A stretch of DNA of 64,000 bases from Geobacillus vulcani PSS1 (GTDB lineage: Bacteria > Bacillota > Bacilli > Bacillales > Anoxybacillaceae), in the NCBI RefSeq assembly GCF_000733845.1, contig NZ_JPOI01000001.1, positions 248,001 to 312,000 on the forward strand, given 5' to 3'. Numbering within the stretch: position 1 is the stretch's first letter; the number at the start of each line of letters is the position of its first letter. The position numbers and the translations under genes are program-made. Of the stretch, positions 1 to 8,003 are shown one piece after another. Below the pieces are notes generated by a model. The model searched no databases, was not told the DNA's origin, and worked only from the letters and a program-made list of their open reading frames with translations.

Positions 1-436
1 ATCCTCCGATAGGGAGAAACATTTCTGGAAGATACATAGGGACCCGCAACAATGATGATGAAGTTGTCCCTAATCTGTATGTGTTCAAAACATGTTCTAA
101 GCTGTAAATAGTGAAAATAAGACTGAAGACGAATCCAAATACATTGGAAACATACCCCAAAACTTTTTGAACTTTGCGTGGCACAATATTAATTAGTAAA
201 TCAACAGTAATATGAGAGTATGTTCGCAGCGTGTAGGCGGAACCAAGGAAACAACTCCCAATGATCGCATATATGCATAATTCCGTCGCCCAAACGGTCG
301 GTTGATTAAACACTGATCTAGCAATAACGTCAAAAGTTGTCATGCAAGTAGTCAATATAATCAATATTCCTGCCACAGTCCCACCTGCTTGAATCAATCG
401 GTCCAAAAAACTATATAGTATGGAAAAAATTTTCAT
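1..436 (-). CDS. dctQ: TRAP transporter small permease (DctQ type), partial
   Basis: The frame opens at an ATG at 436 and stays open to the window edge, giving about 145 residues without a stop, so the C-terminus lies outside the window. The translation begins MKIFSILYSFLDRLIQ and has hydrophobic membrane segments and an FDVIARSVFN-like stretch typical of the four-helix DctQ subunit of tripartite ATP-independent periplasmic transporters. DctQ pairs with the large DctM permease, expected just beyond the left edge, and with the DctP binding protein encoded directly upstream. The ribosome site is the G-rich AGGGGGG just before the ATG. A hairpin separates it from dctP. The family call is fairly sure; the substrate is inferred from the neighbours only. 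Confidence 0.8.
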   Translation of the reverse strand, partial: MKIFSILYSFLDRLIQAGGTVAGILIILTTCMTTFDVIARSVFNQPTVWATELCIYAIIGSCFLGSAYTLRTYSHITVDLLINIVPRKVQKVLGYVSNVFGFVFSLIFTIYSLEHVLNTYRLGTTSSSLLRVPMYLPEMFLPIGG

Positions 437-455
437 CTTATCCCCCCTAACAAAT

Positions 456-479
456 AAGGGAGGGAGCTCCCCCTCCCTT
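456..479 (-). terminator. Intercistronic hairpin between dctP and dctQ
   Basis: AAGGGAGGG at 456-464 pairs perfectly with CCCTCCCTT at 471-479 around a 6-nt loop. No long U-run follows on the minus strand, so it probably attenuates or processes the message rather than ending it, which would give more binding protein than permease, as is common behind solute-binding-protein genes. Confidence 0.6.
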
Positions 480-493
480 GTCTACCTCATTAC

Positions 494-1534
494 CTAGTTA
501 AGCGTTTCTACAATATCAAGCAGCTCCTTGCCCAAGTCCCCAGCCCTCTCAATATATACATCTCTCGCCGGTTGGGCTGCCTCTTTCCACTTAGGAAGAT
601 CCGATCGAGGGACGACATATACCTCCATTCCTTTTGCCTCGAGTTCCTTAGCAGTTCTTTCATCTTCCTCTTTCGCCTTTGTCCTAATCCATTTCTCTGT
701 TTGCTGAGCAGTTTCAGTTAAGAGATTCTTCGTTTTTTCAGGCAGGCGATCCCAAAAATTTTTATTTACTGCCAGAATAAATTCAAGATAAGAGTAATTA
801 TTAATTGTTAAATACTTAGCTACCTCATCATAATGACGTTGAAGCATAGCCGTCGTGCCTGACGTTGCTCCATCTATCGTTTTTCTTTGTAAAGCCGTAT
901 ATACTTCCCCAGCTCCTAAAAATACCGGTGACGCACCATATGCTTTGATCATTTCAGATGGAATATCACCAATGCTACGGATTTTTAGACCTTTAAAGTC
1001 TTCGGGCGATTTGAGCGGTCGAACATTGTTGGCAAACTGGGCATACCCATAATCCGCGTACATTAATACTTTTACTCCCTTTTCCTCCATTGCCTTGTTC
1101 AACTTATCCCTCAACTCTCCAGATAGTGCTTTCCCTGCCGTCTCATAGTTAGGGAACGCGTATGGAACATCGAAAATGCCCATTGCCGGAACCGTAGAAG
1201 CCCATAACGTCGAGGAATTCACACCCATTTCCACACCACCTGTTAATATGGCCTGGTTCATCTCTTTGTCGCTTAACAGTTGTCCTGCAGGGTACACCTG
1301 AATTTTTACCTTGCCGCCAGATTGTTCAGTGACCGTTTTCGCAAAATTCTCGACTCCTATAGAAATGTGGTGATCCTGTGGGAGGTTATAAGCTAATCTT
1401 ATCGTGACCGGTTCGTATCCGTTGTTTTTGTTTTGATTCGACTGTTGTCCTGATGTTGAAGAGCTTTTACCGCATGCAGATAAAATGACTAAGGCTAAAA
1501 GTAATACGCTCGCAAGTAGTGATAACTTTCTCAT
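494..1534 (-). CDS. dctP: TRAP transporter solute-binding protein (DctP family)
   Basis: A 346-residue protein with a lipoprotein signal peptide: MRKLSLLAS, a hydrophobic stretch, and a lipobox LSACG with the modified Cys near residue 21, followed by a Ser/Asn/Gln-rich linker. The mature part fits the DctP family: a start like VTIRLAYNLP, a middle region with GLKIRSIG carrying the family's conserved Arg that binds a carboxylate, and FLGAGEVYTALQRKTIDGA near the hinge. It would deliver an organic acid to DctQM. The ATG follows GGAGGAG and overlaps the upstream lyase gene by 4 bases (ATGA), so the two are translationally coupled. The ligand is not visible from sequence, but the adjacent CoA-transferase and lyase suggest a dicarboxylate. 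Confidence 0.88.
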   Translation of the reverse strand: MRKLSLLASVLLLALVILSACGKSSSTSGQQSNQNKNNGYEPVTIRLAYNLPQDHHISIGVENFAKTVTEQSGGKVKIQVYPAGQLLSDKEMNQAILTGGVEMGVNSSTLWASTVPAMGIFDVPYAFPNYETAGKALSGELRDKLNKAMEEKGVKVLMYADYGYAQFANNVRPLKSPEDFKGLKIRSIGDIPSEMIKAYGASPVFLGAGEVYTALQRKTIDGATSGTTAMLQRHYDEVAKYLTINNYSYLEFILAVNKNFWDRLPEKTKNLLTETAQQTEKWIRTKAKEEDERTAKELEAKGMEVYVVPRSDLPKWKEAAQPARDVYIERAGDLGKELLDIVETLN

Positions 1535-2433
1535 CTCAAACTCCTCCTTTTCTTCTCTACCTGTCTTATCCTCCCCAATGACTGAGTAGATGTAAGGCTT
1601 GCTGCAAAGTCAGCTGCCTCCAACAGTTTTTCAAAATCGACTCCTGTTTTTATCCCCATTCGCTCAAACATATATACCAAATCCTCTGTTGCCAGATTGC
1701 CTGCCGCACCGGGAGCAAACGGGCATCCTCCTATACCACTTGCCGCTGTTTCAAATATCTTTACTCCTACTTCTAATGCTGCATAAGCATTTGCCAATCC
1801 CATTCCTCTCGTATCATGAAGGTGGACGGCAACAGGAACCGATCGGGCCATCCGCAGAACCTCGGTCAGCAATTCCTTGACTTGTTTCGGAGTGGCAATT
1901 CCAATAGTATCAGCAATCCCAATTCGGTTCGCCCCTGCCTCTAGGGCGCGTTCCACTAACGATAGAACTTTCGTTGGATTTACTTTCCCCTCATAAGGAC
2001 ACCCAAAACTTACCGCTATGGAAAAACATATTGTAATATTTGACATTTTGCTTTCCTGAATTAGCTGTTTAAATTGATTGAAGTTGTCTTTAATATTCAT
2101 CCCTATGTTTTTATAATTGAATGTCTCCGTAGCGGCCGTTATCCAGTTTACCTCAGATATCTTTGTTTGCTTAGCTCTCTGGAATCCTTTCAGATTGGGG
2201 ATAAGTGCTACGAGCTCAATTTCACTAAATTCGTCGCATAATTTTAGTAGTTGTTCTGCGTCTGCCATCTGTGGTACTTTTAGTGGATGGACGAAGGACG
2301 TGGCTTCGATTTTCTTTACGTTGGATTTAACAAGCATTTCAATAAGCATTCGTTTTCTTTCGGATGAGACAATAACTTGCTCGTTCTGTAATCCATCTCT
2401 GGGGCTTACATCAATAATTTGAACGTCAGACAA
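1531..2433 (-). CDS. Hydroxymethylglutaryl-CoA lyase family protein
   Basis: A 300-residue TIM-barrel lyase. The start VSPRDGLQNE is the HMG-CoA lyase family's N-terminal signature with the metal-binding Asp and catalytic Arg. HLHDTRGMG supplies the metal-binding His pair, and GIGGCPFAPGAAGN is the HMG-CoA lyase cysteine-loop signature. The reference reaction is cleavage of 3-hydroxy-3-methylglutaryl-CoA to acetoacetate and acetyl-CoA; close homologues cleave citramalyl-CoA or related tertiary hydroxyacyl-CoAs. It sits between a class III CoA-transferase gene (2 bases upstream) and dctP (4-base overlap), suggesting that the transported acid is activated to its CoA ester and then cleaved here. 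The exact substrate is inferred. Confidence 0.85.
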   Translation of the reverse strand: MSDVQIIDVSPRDGLQNEQVIVSSERKRMLIEMLVKSNVKKIEATSFVHPLKVPQMADAEQLLKLCDEFSEIELVALIPNLKGFQRAKQTKISEVNWITAATETFNYKNIGMNIKDNFNQFKQLIQESKMSNITICFSIAVSFGCPYEGKVNPTKVLSLVERALEAGANRIGIADTIGIATPKQVKELLTEVLRMARSVPVAVHLHDTRGMGLANAYAALEVGVKIFETAASGIGGCPFAPGAAGNLATEDLVYMFERMGIKTGVDFEKLLEAADFAASLTSTQSLGRIRQVEKKRRSLR

Positions 2434-2435
2434 AT

Positions 2436-3650
2436 TTACATCACCCCTTCGGCTTTCAATTCTTTCAATTGTTGATGAGAGTATCCTAATATCCTCGTAT
2501 ATACTTCTTCATTATGCTCCCCCAATTTAGGCCCAATCCATTTCATTTGTCCAGGGGTACCAGACAGTTTCGGGACGATGCCTGGAAACAAACAATCTAT
2601 TCCATTTTCTAACGTTACTGGTAATAACATGTCTCTTTCCTTATACTGAAGATCATTAACGATATCCCGAATACTGTAAATGGGACCGGCCGGAACGGAA
2701 GCTTGATCAAGGGCTTTCAATACTTCTTCTAACGTGTGTTGCTTTGTCCATTCTTCTATTGCCTGATCGATAAACTCAGCATTTTCCGCTCTTCCTTGGT
2801 TGTTAGCATATTTAGGATCACTAGCAATATCCGTTCGTCCTATAACCCTCATCAGACGCTGAAATATATTGTCACTGTTCCCACCAATCACAACATGTTT
2901 TCCATCTTTACATTCATACGTATTAGACGGAGCCACTCCCGGAAGAGTGCTTCCTGTTCGTTCTCTTACGACACCGCTTAGCACATACTCAGGTAATGCA
3001 CCTTCTAATAAGCTAAACACAGATTCGTAAAGTGCAACATCAACCAACTGTCCCTTTTTTTCCTTATCTGTTTTTCTAACATGCAATGCCATTAATGTTC
3101 CGATTACTGCATATAAACCTGCGACTAAATCTCCTATCGCTATTCCCACTCTTACAGGGGGACGGTCCGGATAGCCAGTTAAATATCGCAATCCTCCTAT
3201 TGCCTCAGCAACACTTCCGAAACCAGCCTTATCACGATAAGGGCCCGTTTGGCCATATCCCGATATCCTTGTCATAATAATAGAGGGATTTATTCTTTTT
3301 AACTCTTCGTAACCTAATCCCCATTTTTCAAGTGTCCCGGGTTTAAAGTTTTCTAACACCACATCGACCTTAGGAATAAGCTGTCTAATGATCTGCTGAC
3401 CTTTAGTGTTCCTCAAATTGACTGTAATGGATTTTTTATTTCTTGCCTGTACATACCACCATATGGAAGAGTGGCCGTACATAATCCGCCAGCTTCTCAG
3501 TGGATCCCCCGATATGGGTTCTTCGACTTTAATAACCTCTGCTCCAAATTCAGCCATTATTTTTCCAGCAAACGGAGCAGCTACAAAATTACCCATTTCT
3601 AGCACTCTAATGCCCTCTAATGGCATTTTTTTGGACACCCTTTTCTTCAC
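2436..3650 (-). CDS. Class III (CaiB/BaiF family) CoA-transferase
   Basis: A 404-residue member of the formyl-CoA:oxalate / carnitine CoA-transferase family. Visible landmarks are PLEGIRVLEMGNFVAAPFA at the N-terminus, FGAEVIKVE, the GYGQTGPYRDKAGF segment, and GIAIGDLVAGLYA, whose Asp (about residue 174) is the expected catalytic carboxylate. It would move CoA from a donor such as succinyl-CoA or acetyl-CoA to the acid imported by the TRAP system. The listed start is a GTG overlapping the regulator's stop codon; the ATG eight codons later (MPLEGIRV) is an equally good start. No hydratase or dehydrogenase gene is present, so a substrate that is already a hydroxyacid is the simplest reading. 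Confidence 0.85.
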   Translation of the reverse strand: MKKRVSKKMPLEGIRVLEMGNFVAAPFAGKIMAEFGAEVIKVEEPISGDPLRSWRIMYGHSSIWWYVQARNKKSITVNLRNTKGQQIIRQLIPKVDVVLENFKPGTLEKWGLGYEELKRINPSIIMTRISGYGQTGPYRDKAGFGSVAEAIGGLRYLTGYPDRPPVRVGIAIGDLVAGLYAVIGTLMALHVRKTDKEKKGQLVDVALYESVFSLLEGALPEYVLSGVVRERTGSTLPGVAPSNTYECKDGKHVVIGGNSDNIFQRLMRVIGRTDIASDPKYANNQGRAENAEFIDQAIEEWTKQHTLEEVLKALDQASVPAGPIYSIRDIVNDLQYKERDMLLPVTLENGIDCLFPGIVPKLSGTPGQMKWIGPKLGEHNEEVYTRILGYSHQQLKELKAEGVM

Positions 3651-4306
3651 TTCCTCTCTCGATAGATGCTTATATAATAGTTGTAATCGCTTACAATATG
3701 TTCCTTCATATATTTTCTCGCCTTCTCCCCATCCCCATTTATAATGGCTTCAAATATTTCAAGATGTTCTTGGACGGCTGATTCTATACGTAAAACACCT
3801 TTCCTTAATATAGCCATTCTATAAAGACTATTAATCCCCCGAATTTCTCTAATCATCTTAATCAAAAACGGGTTTCCACTTGCCTGTACAATCCCCTCAT
3901 GAAATTTTGTATTGATCTCAAGAATTTCTTTTAATTCAAATGATTTTCCATCATTGCAAAACAATTGTGCCCGAAGTTCCTCGATCTGTTCTTCGGTTAT
4001 CCTCTGAGCTGCATAATAAGCAGCGGCTGGTTCGAGCTCCACTCTACATTCGTAAAGAGATTGAAAATTTTTCATATCTGGATTAAATACAGTGACCCCT
4101 CCTCCTTTGTTCACAATAACAAGCCCATCCTTCTCGAGCATACGAATTGCTTCCCGAATAGGACTCCGGCTCACCTGAATTTGTTTTGCTATTTTTTCCT
4201 CTACCAGTCTTTCTCCCGGAGCAATGCCGCCTGTAATAATCTCCTCGCGTAAATACTCATATACTTGTTTCTTTAATGTCTCTTTTTTCATTACTTGTTG
4301 CTTCAA
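3647..4306 (-). CDS. GntR-family (FadR/FCD) transcriptional regulator
   Basis: A winged-helix N-terminal domain (YLREEIITGGIAPGERL, then SRSPIREAIRMLEKDGLV as recognition helix and wing) is followed by an all-helical FCD ligand domain, as in regulators of organic-acid catabolism. I choose the TTG at 4306 (219 residues) because AAGGTGAT lies 4 bases before it at 4311-4318. A longer frame from 4345 would run through a palindrome and has no ribosome site. The gene is first in the leftward cluster and overlaps the CoA-transferase by 4 bases, so it probably regulates its own operon in response to the acid or its CoA ester. Confidence 0.85.
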   Translation of the reverse strand: MKQQVMKKETLKKQVYEYLREEIITGGIAPGERLVEEKIAKQIQVSRSPIREAIRMLEKDGLVIVNKGGGVTVFNPDMKNFQSLYECRVELEPAAAYYAAQRITEEQIEELRAQLFCNDGKSFELKEILEINTKFHEGIVQASGNPFLIKMIREIRGINSLYRMAILRKGVLRIESAVQEHLEIFEAIINGDGEKARKYMKEHIVSDYNYYISIYRERK

Positions 4307-4330
4307 GTTTATCACCTTCAATTTCGTCGA

Positions 4331-4361
4331 CTGTATACAGGACATACCTAGGATTGATCAA
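4331..4361 (-). promoter_or_regulatory. Promoter and probable GntR operator of the TRAP/lyase operon
   Basis: CTGTATACAG at 4331-4340 is a perfect 10-bp palindrome of the TGTATACA type bound by several FCD-type GntR regulators. On the minus strand TTGATC (4361-4356) and TATACA (4337-4332) are spaced by 18 bases like -35 and -10 boxes, so the palindrome overlaps the -10 box, as expected for autorepression. Promoter and operator roles are inferred. Confidence 0.5.
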
Positions 4362-4585
4362 CAGAACTTCTACACCACTATATTTATGAAAGAGCCATGT
4401 TAATTATTACTGCAATGACCTTGCTAAGAGCCTTTATATATGGCAACCGTACATGAAAACAAGCACTTCTACCTGCCTAAACTGTCTACACTTCCGACTA
4501 TATATCCCTCTTCCCTGTCCACTGTTGCCTTCCCCCCTCACCTTTTTCTATAATGAAAGTACATCACACGCCCGGGAGGTTTCGT

Positions 4586-5077
4586 ATGTCGAAGGAAAGT
4601 TCGTTTGATATCGTCTCGAAAGTCGATTTGGCTGAGGTGGCGAACGCTATCAACATCGCGATGAAAGAAATCAAAACGCGCTATGACTTTAAAGGAAGCA
4701 AAAGCGACATTTCGCTCGAGAAAGACGAGCTCGTTCTTATCTCCGACGATGAGTTTAAGCTGAAGCAGCTGAAGGACGTGCTCATCGGCAAGCTCATTAA
4801 ACGCGGGGTGGCGACGAAAAACATCCAATACGGAAAAATCGAGCCGGCCTCAGGCGGCACGGTGCGCCAGCGCGCCAAGCTTGTCCAAGGAATCGACAAA
4901 GAAAACGCGAAAAAGATCAACACGATCATTAAAAACACGGGGCTGAAAGTGAAAAGCCAAGTGCAAGATGACCAAATCCGCGTCAGCGGCAAAAGCAAAG
5001 ACGACTTGCAAAAGGTCATCGCCGCCATTCGCGAAGCGGATTTGCCAATTGAGGTGCAGTTTGTGAATTATCGTTAA
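4586..5077 (+). CDS. yajQ: YajQ-family nucleotide-binding protein
   Basis: A 163-residue protein with the family's standard start [15 protein letters not shown] and the internal repeat of two ferredoxin-like domains ([10 protein letters not shown] near residue 30, and the second half [14 protein letters not shown] to IEVQFVNYR at the end). YajQ proteins bind nucleotides and in some bacteria cyclic di-GMP; the role in Bacillaceae is unsettled. The start at 4586 is set by GGGAGG nine bases upstream; an in-frame ATG at 4553 lacks a ribosome site. It is a single gene closed by a strong terminator. Codon and base composition change here from the AT-richer cluster on the left to the GC-richer core genome. 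Confidence 0.9.
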   Translation: MSKESSFDIVSKVDLAEVANAINIAMKEIKTRYDFKGSKSDISLEKDELVLISDDEFKLKQLKDVLIGKLIKRGVATKNIQYGKIEPASGGTVRQRAKLVQGIDKENAKKINTIIKNTGLKVKSQVQDDQIRVSGKSKDDLQKVIAAIREADLPIEVQFVNYR

Positions 5078-5109
5078 GCGGATGAGGGAATCCTCGATCC
5101 GCTTTTTTG
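5076..5109 (+). terminator. Rho-independent terminator of yajQ
   Basis: AAGCGGAT at 5076-5083 pairs with ATCCGCTT at 5097-5104 (the stem extends through GAGGA/TCCTC), followed by a T-run. It overlaps the yajQ stop codon. Confidence 0.85.
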
Positions 5110-5252
5110 GTTTACAGCGGGAACGATCGAAGGCCGTGATTTCAGAAAAAATGGGGGTCTTCCAATCCTTTCTTTTGGGAGAAATAAGAACCGCACCGTT
5201 TTCTGTTCTTGCCAGCCGCACCGAGCAGAGCAAAAAACTCGTTTTTGACCAG

Positions 5253-5337
5253 CCTTACAAAAAGCTCTTGGACAACGGTTTGCCCTCCACCTGAGGATGA
5301 AAATCACCACTCGCCGGCGCGGGATTTCCACCGAAAG
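5253..5337. repeat. Diverged single copy of a 74-bp dispersed repeat
   Basis: This stretch resembles the tandem units at 6375-6537. It shares the GCCCTCCACC block, then GATGAAAATCACCACTC, then a GGGATTT segment. The middle can fold because TGAAAATC and GATTTTCA-like arms face each other. It lies in a gene-free stretch (5110-5446) where I see nothing else coding. Confidence 0.5.
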
Positions 5338-5446
5338 TTTGAAAGAAAAGCTAGACGGCACGTTTCCTTTATTGCGAGGATGGATCGTCCTGGAATTGGG
5401 CAAACAGCGGTCGCATAATATCGGCCACTGAGCCGGCAGACGACCC

Positions 5447-5603
5447 CTACATGCCAACGGCCGCCCGCCCGATCAGCACGCCAAGAACAATGATGACCAA
5501 CGCCGCGCCCGCGATCGGACCGACAAGGCGCATCGCCTCTCCTTCCCCACCGGGGCGGCCAAGCGCCGCAGCAATTAAAGAAAGACGGATAAAATGGTCC
5601 TTA
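5447..5603 (-). pseudogene. C-terminal remnant of a membrane-protein gene (copy 1)
   Basis: Read on the minus strand, the remnant encodes LIAAALGRPGGEGEAMRL, a hydrophobic helix (GAALVIIVLGVLIGR) and a TAG at 5447-5449. There is no start and the frame is lost upstream where the B3/B4 gene ends. About 110 bases are nearly identical to 9463-9585, where the reading frame is shifted. I do not recognise the parent family; it looks like the last segment of an integral membrane protein. Confidence 0.5.
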
Positions 5604-6314
5604 ATCCGTGATCAATATTTCTGGATGATGAATATCCACGATGTGCGTCTTCACTGTGCCTCCGAGATGACGGCGTATGGAGGAAGCCAATTCTTCCAGC
5701 GCTTGGTAAAGAACCTCATTCCTTGTTTCATCAATCGATTCGATGCAAAGGAACGCGCGCTTCGTCTGTTCGGTGAGCATCGTTCGTTGCGCTTCCCGCC
5801 AATTCCAACAACGGCATATGGCTCCCACATCGTCTTTATATACGATTTCTCCTTCATACGGCGGGTCATTTTCCTCGCCTCCCAACGGGATGAACGGCTC
5901 ATGGCCCTCCGCCAATGCCAGCCGGATATCGCCGACAAATGTGTCGATATCCTCTCCCCCGCAAGGAAGTCCATAACGCAGTGAAACGGCGTTATACATA
6001 TCCACAAGAGGGTTGATCGTTCGGATGTGTTGGCCGTTTTTCACCCGCTTCAGCAAAGCCTCAACGGAACACCGTGCTCCTTTTTTCGTCTTGAATCGCC
6101 GAAACGCCTTCCGCCAAACCGCGATGACCGGATGGCGAGAAAACTCCTCGCATTCAAGGAATTGACGCGCCTCTATCTCCGCCTCGCGCAACATTTCCTC
6201 GTAAATGTCTACATTCTTACCATGATTGTCAATCCCATGGGCCACGACCACACCGATTTTCGCTTGGGGAAATAATGCCCAAATGTCATTTTCCACAATA
6301 AAGCGAGTCATCAT
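5601..6314 (-). CDS. B3/B4 domain-containing protein (solo PheRS-beta-like domain)
   Basis: A 237-residue protein resembling the B3/B4 domain of the phenylalanyl-tRNA synthetase beta subunit in its stand-alone form. NPLVDMYNAVSLRYGLP and GGEDIDTFVGDIRLALAEG match the conserved core of that family. Stand-alone B3/B4 proteins are thought to act on amino acids or mischarged tRNA, but the role here is not established. The start at 6314 (or the next ATG at 6311) follows GGAGGT. The longer upstream frame runs through the dispersed repeat and is not credible. It is a single gene, with no partner visible. Confidence 0.75.
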   Translation of the reverse strand: MMTRFIVENDIWALFPQAKIGVVVAHGIDNHGKNVDIYEEMLREAEIEARQFLECEEFSRHPVIAVWRKAFRRFKTKKGARCSVEALLKRVKNGQHIRTINPLVDMYNAVSLRYGLPCGGEDIDTFVGDIRLALAEGHEPFIPLGGEENDPPYEGEIVYKDDVGAICRCWNWREAQRTMLTEQTKRAFLCIESIDETRNEVLYQALEELASSIRRHLGGTVKTHIVDIHHPEILITD

Positions 6315-6374
6315 CCATACCTCCATTCCCTTAATGCTTGGTGAAAAACGATTGTTTTCCCGTTTGGCAGCAGG

Positions 6375-6537
6375 TTTCACGGAAAAGGTCCATGAACAAC
6401 GTTTTGCCCTCCACCCGGGCATGAAAATCACCACTCACCAACGTGGGATTTTCACAGAAAAGTTCCATGGGCAGTGATCTGCCCTCTACCCGGGGATAAA
6501 AATTACCGCTTGCCAACAGAATTTTCACGGAAAACAA
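6375..6537. repeat. Two tandem 74-75-bp units of a dispersed palindromic repeat
   Basis: Units start with TTTCACGGAAAA-like sequence at 6375 and 6450, with a third partial start at 6523. Each holds a GCCCTCCACCCGGG block and an imperfect inverted repeat around GAAAATCACCA and TGGGATTTTC. A diverged copy sits at 5253-5337. They lie just upstream of the B3/B4 gene. Confidence 0.6.
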
Positions 6538-6615
6538 GACTCAAAGTTTCTTAATGTGAGAAGCTTTTGTTTTGCGCCGCATTCCCTCATTCCCTGTTTC
6601 AATCCACTAGTCTTC

Positions 6616-7257
6616 TTATGGTTTCGAAGGGCTCGTCAACGCTGACAACAAGCCTAACAAAATATAGAAAACGCCTGCCGCCTGGTTGAGCACCTTCACA
6701 CTTCTTTTCCTGGCAGCCAACCGTTTGCGGATACCCGCGGCCAGCAAGGCATACAGGCTATCATTCAACAAGGCAAGAACAACAAAGATTGCCCCCAAAA
6801 GCAAAAATTGTCCAGCAACGGTCCCGGCAGAAGGCGAGATGAATTGCGGAAAAAAAGCGAGAAAAAAGAGCACTGTCTTCGGATTGGCCACTTCGACCAA
6901 CACCGATTCGTAAAACACTCGCACTAATGTTTTACCGTCCACCTTCTCATTCGGATTTTCTACATCATAGCTGGAAGCAGAACATAGCGTTTTGCCACCT
7001 AAATAGATCAGATATACAGCTCCTAAGTATTTGATCAGCGTAAAGGCAGTCGCCGATGTCATCAAAATCGCGGAAATGCCCATGGCTCCGAAGACAACGT
7101 GAACAGAGCCGCCCAACGCCACACCAAGCACGGAGACAAGTCCTGCTTTCGTTCCTTGTCCTATGCTTCTAGCCACAATATAAAATACCGCCGGCCCGGG
7201 AATGATGAGCAATGCCACGGCAGCCGCTACAAACACGCTAAGCGTTGAAAGTTCCAT
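6616..7257 (-). CDS. LysE/RhtB-family amino-acid exporter
   Basis: A 213-residue membrane protein with about six hydrophobic helices. The signature IIPGPAVFYIVARSIGQG near residue 20 is the LysE/RhtB family's PGP motif, followed by YLGAVYLIYLGGKTL. Members export amino acids or related small metabolites. The gene lies 7 bases downstream of the PaiB-like gene on the same strand and opposite a MocR regulator, so the three probably form one regulated unit. The substrate cannot be told from the sequence. Confidence 0.85.
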   Translation of the reverse strand: MELSTLSVFVAAAVALLIIPGPAVFYIVARSIGQGTKAGLVSVLGVALGGSVHVVFGAMGISAILMTSATAFTLIKYLGAVYLIYLGGKTLCSASSYDVENPNEKVDGKTLVRVFYESVLVEVANPKTVLFFLAFFPQFISPSAGTVAGQFLLLGAIFVVLALLNDSLYALLAAGIRKRLAARKRSVKVLNQAAGVFYILLGLLSALTSPSKP

Positions 7258-7264
7258 CGCTGCC

Positions 7265-7882
7265 TCACTCCTTGTTTTTCAGCTTTTTTTTCATCAGGGA
7301 AGCGATTCGATTCTCGTTTTCAAACGGCATCTGTTCGAGCTGCTTGATGATCCTCTCCTGCCGATGGACAGGATGGTTTTGACTTAATTTCGCTTTCCCC
7401 TCTATTCGCTCGATATGGATTTCAAAGGCTTGAATTCCATTAATCATATTGGAAAACAGCCGACGATCGACCTCTGACAGTTGATAACCGCTTCCCGGTG
7501 CCTCGTATTTTTCTACCATCTCGTGCAGAGATTTCATAACTGCCCCTTCATCATCAATCAACTCCACGTTCCCGTACACATGGACGGCCACATAATTCCA
7601 CGTCGGCACCGCTTGGTTCGTTTCATACCAAGACGGGGAAATATAACTGTGCGGGCCGTGGAACATCGCCAAAACCTTCTGCTGTTGAATGTCTTTCCAT
7701 TGCGGATTCGAGCGGGCAAAATGACCGTACAAACACATTTTCTCCCGATCAAGCAACAGCGGCAAATGCGTGGCAAACAGCTCTCCTTGGTGCATCGACA
7801 CCAAGGTGGCAAAGCTGTTCTCCTCGATTACCTGATAAGCGAGATCCACATCGCTGATAGCAAAATGTTTCGGAATATACAT
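7265..7882 (-). CDS. PaiB-like FMN-binding protein
   Basis: A 205-residue protein of the PaiB/FMN-binding split-barrel family. It begins MYIPKHF and has [20 protein letters not shown] and [12 protein letters not shown], which are the family's flavin-pocket segments. In Bacillus subtilis PaiB acts as a negative regulator of sporulation and protease genes; other members are flavin oxidoreductases of unknown substrate. The start at 7882 is set by GGAGGGAG; a longer frame to 8050 overlaps the divergent MocR gene and is rejected. It is cotranscribed with the LysE exporter. Confidence 0.82.
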   Translation of the reverse strand: MYIPKHFAISDVDLAYQVIEENSFATLVSMHQGELFATHLPLLLDREKMCLYGHFARSNPQWKDIQQQKVLAMFHGPHSYISPSWYETNQAVPTWNYVAVHVYGNVELIDDEGAVMKSLHEMVEKYEAPGSGYQLSEVDRRLFSNMINGIQAFEIHIERIEGKAKLSQNHPVHRQERIIKQLEQMPFENENRIASLMKKKLKNKE

Positions 7883-7948
7883 TTTGATCTCTCCTCCCTG
7901 TTTTTTCATCTTAACAAGCAAGCCTTTACGATGTATCATATAACTAAA

Positions 7949-7994
7949 TCTGACATAAAAAAAGTGACAATAACAAAAAATAAAACATGTCAGA
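7949..7994. promoter_or_regulatory. Inverted repeat in the PaiB/MocR divergent promoter
   Basis: TCTGACAT at 7949-7956 and ATGTCAGA at 7987-7994 are exact inverted copies separated by 30 AT-rich bases, with another GTGACA between them. They lie between the divergent PaiB-like and MocR genes and are a plausible MocR operator. Confidence 0.4.
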
Positions 7995-8003
7995 GGGATG
8001 GAG

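Noticed and set aside
6375..6537. Tandem repeats near 6.4 kb as CRISPR or as part of the B3/B4 coding region
   Set aside because: Units are about 74 bp with diverged sequence and no spacers. The B3/B4 frame that crosses them has no ribosome site until 6314.
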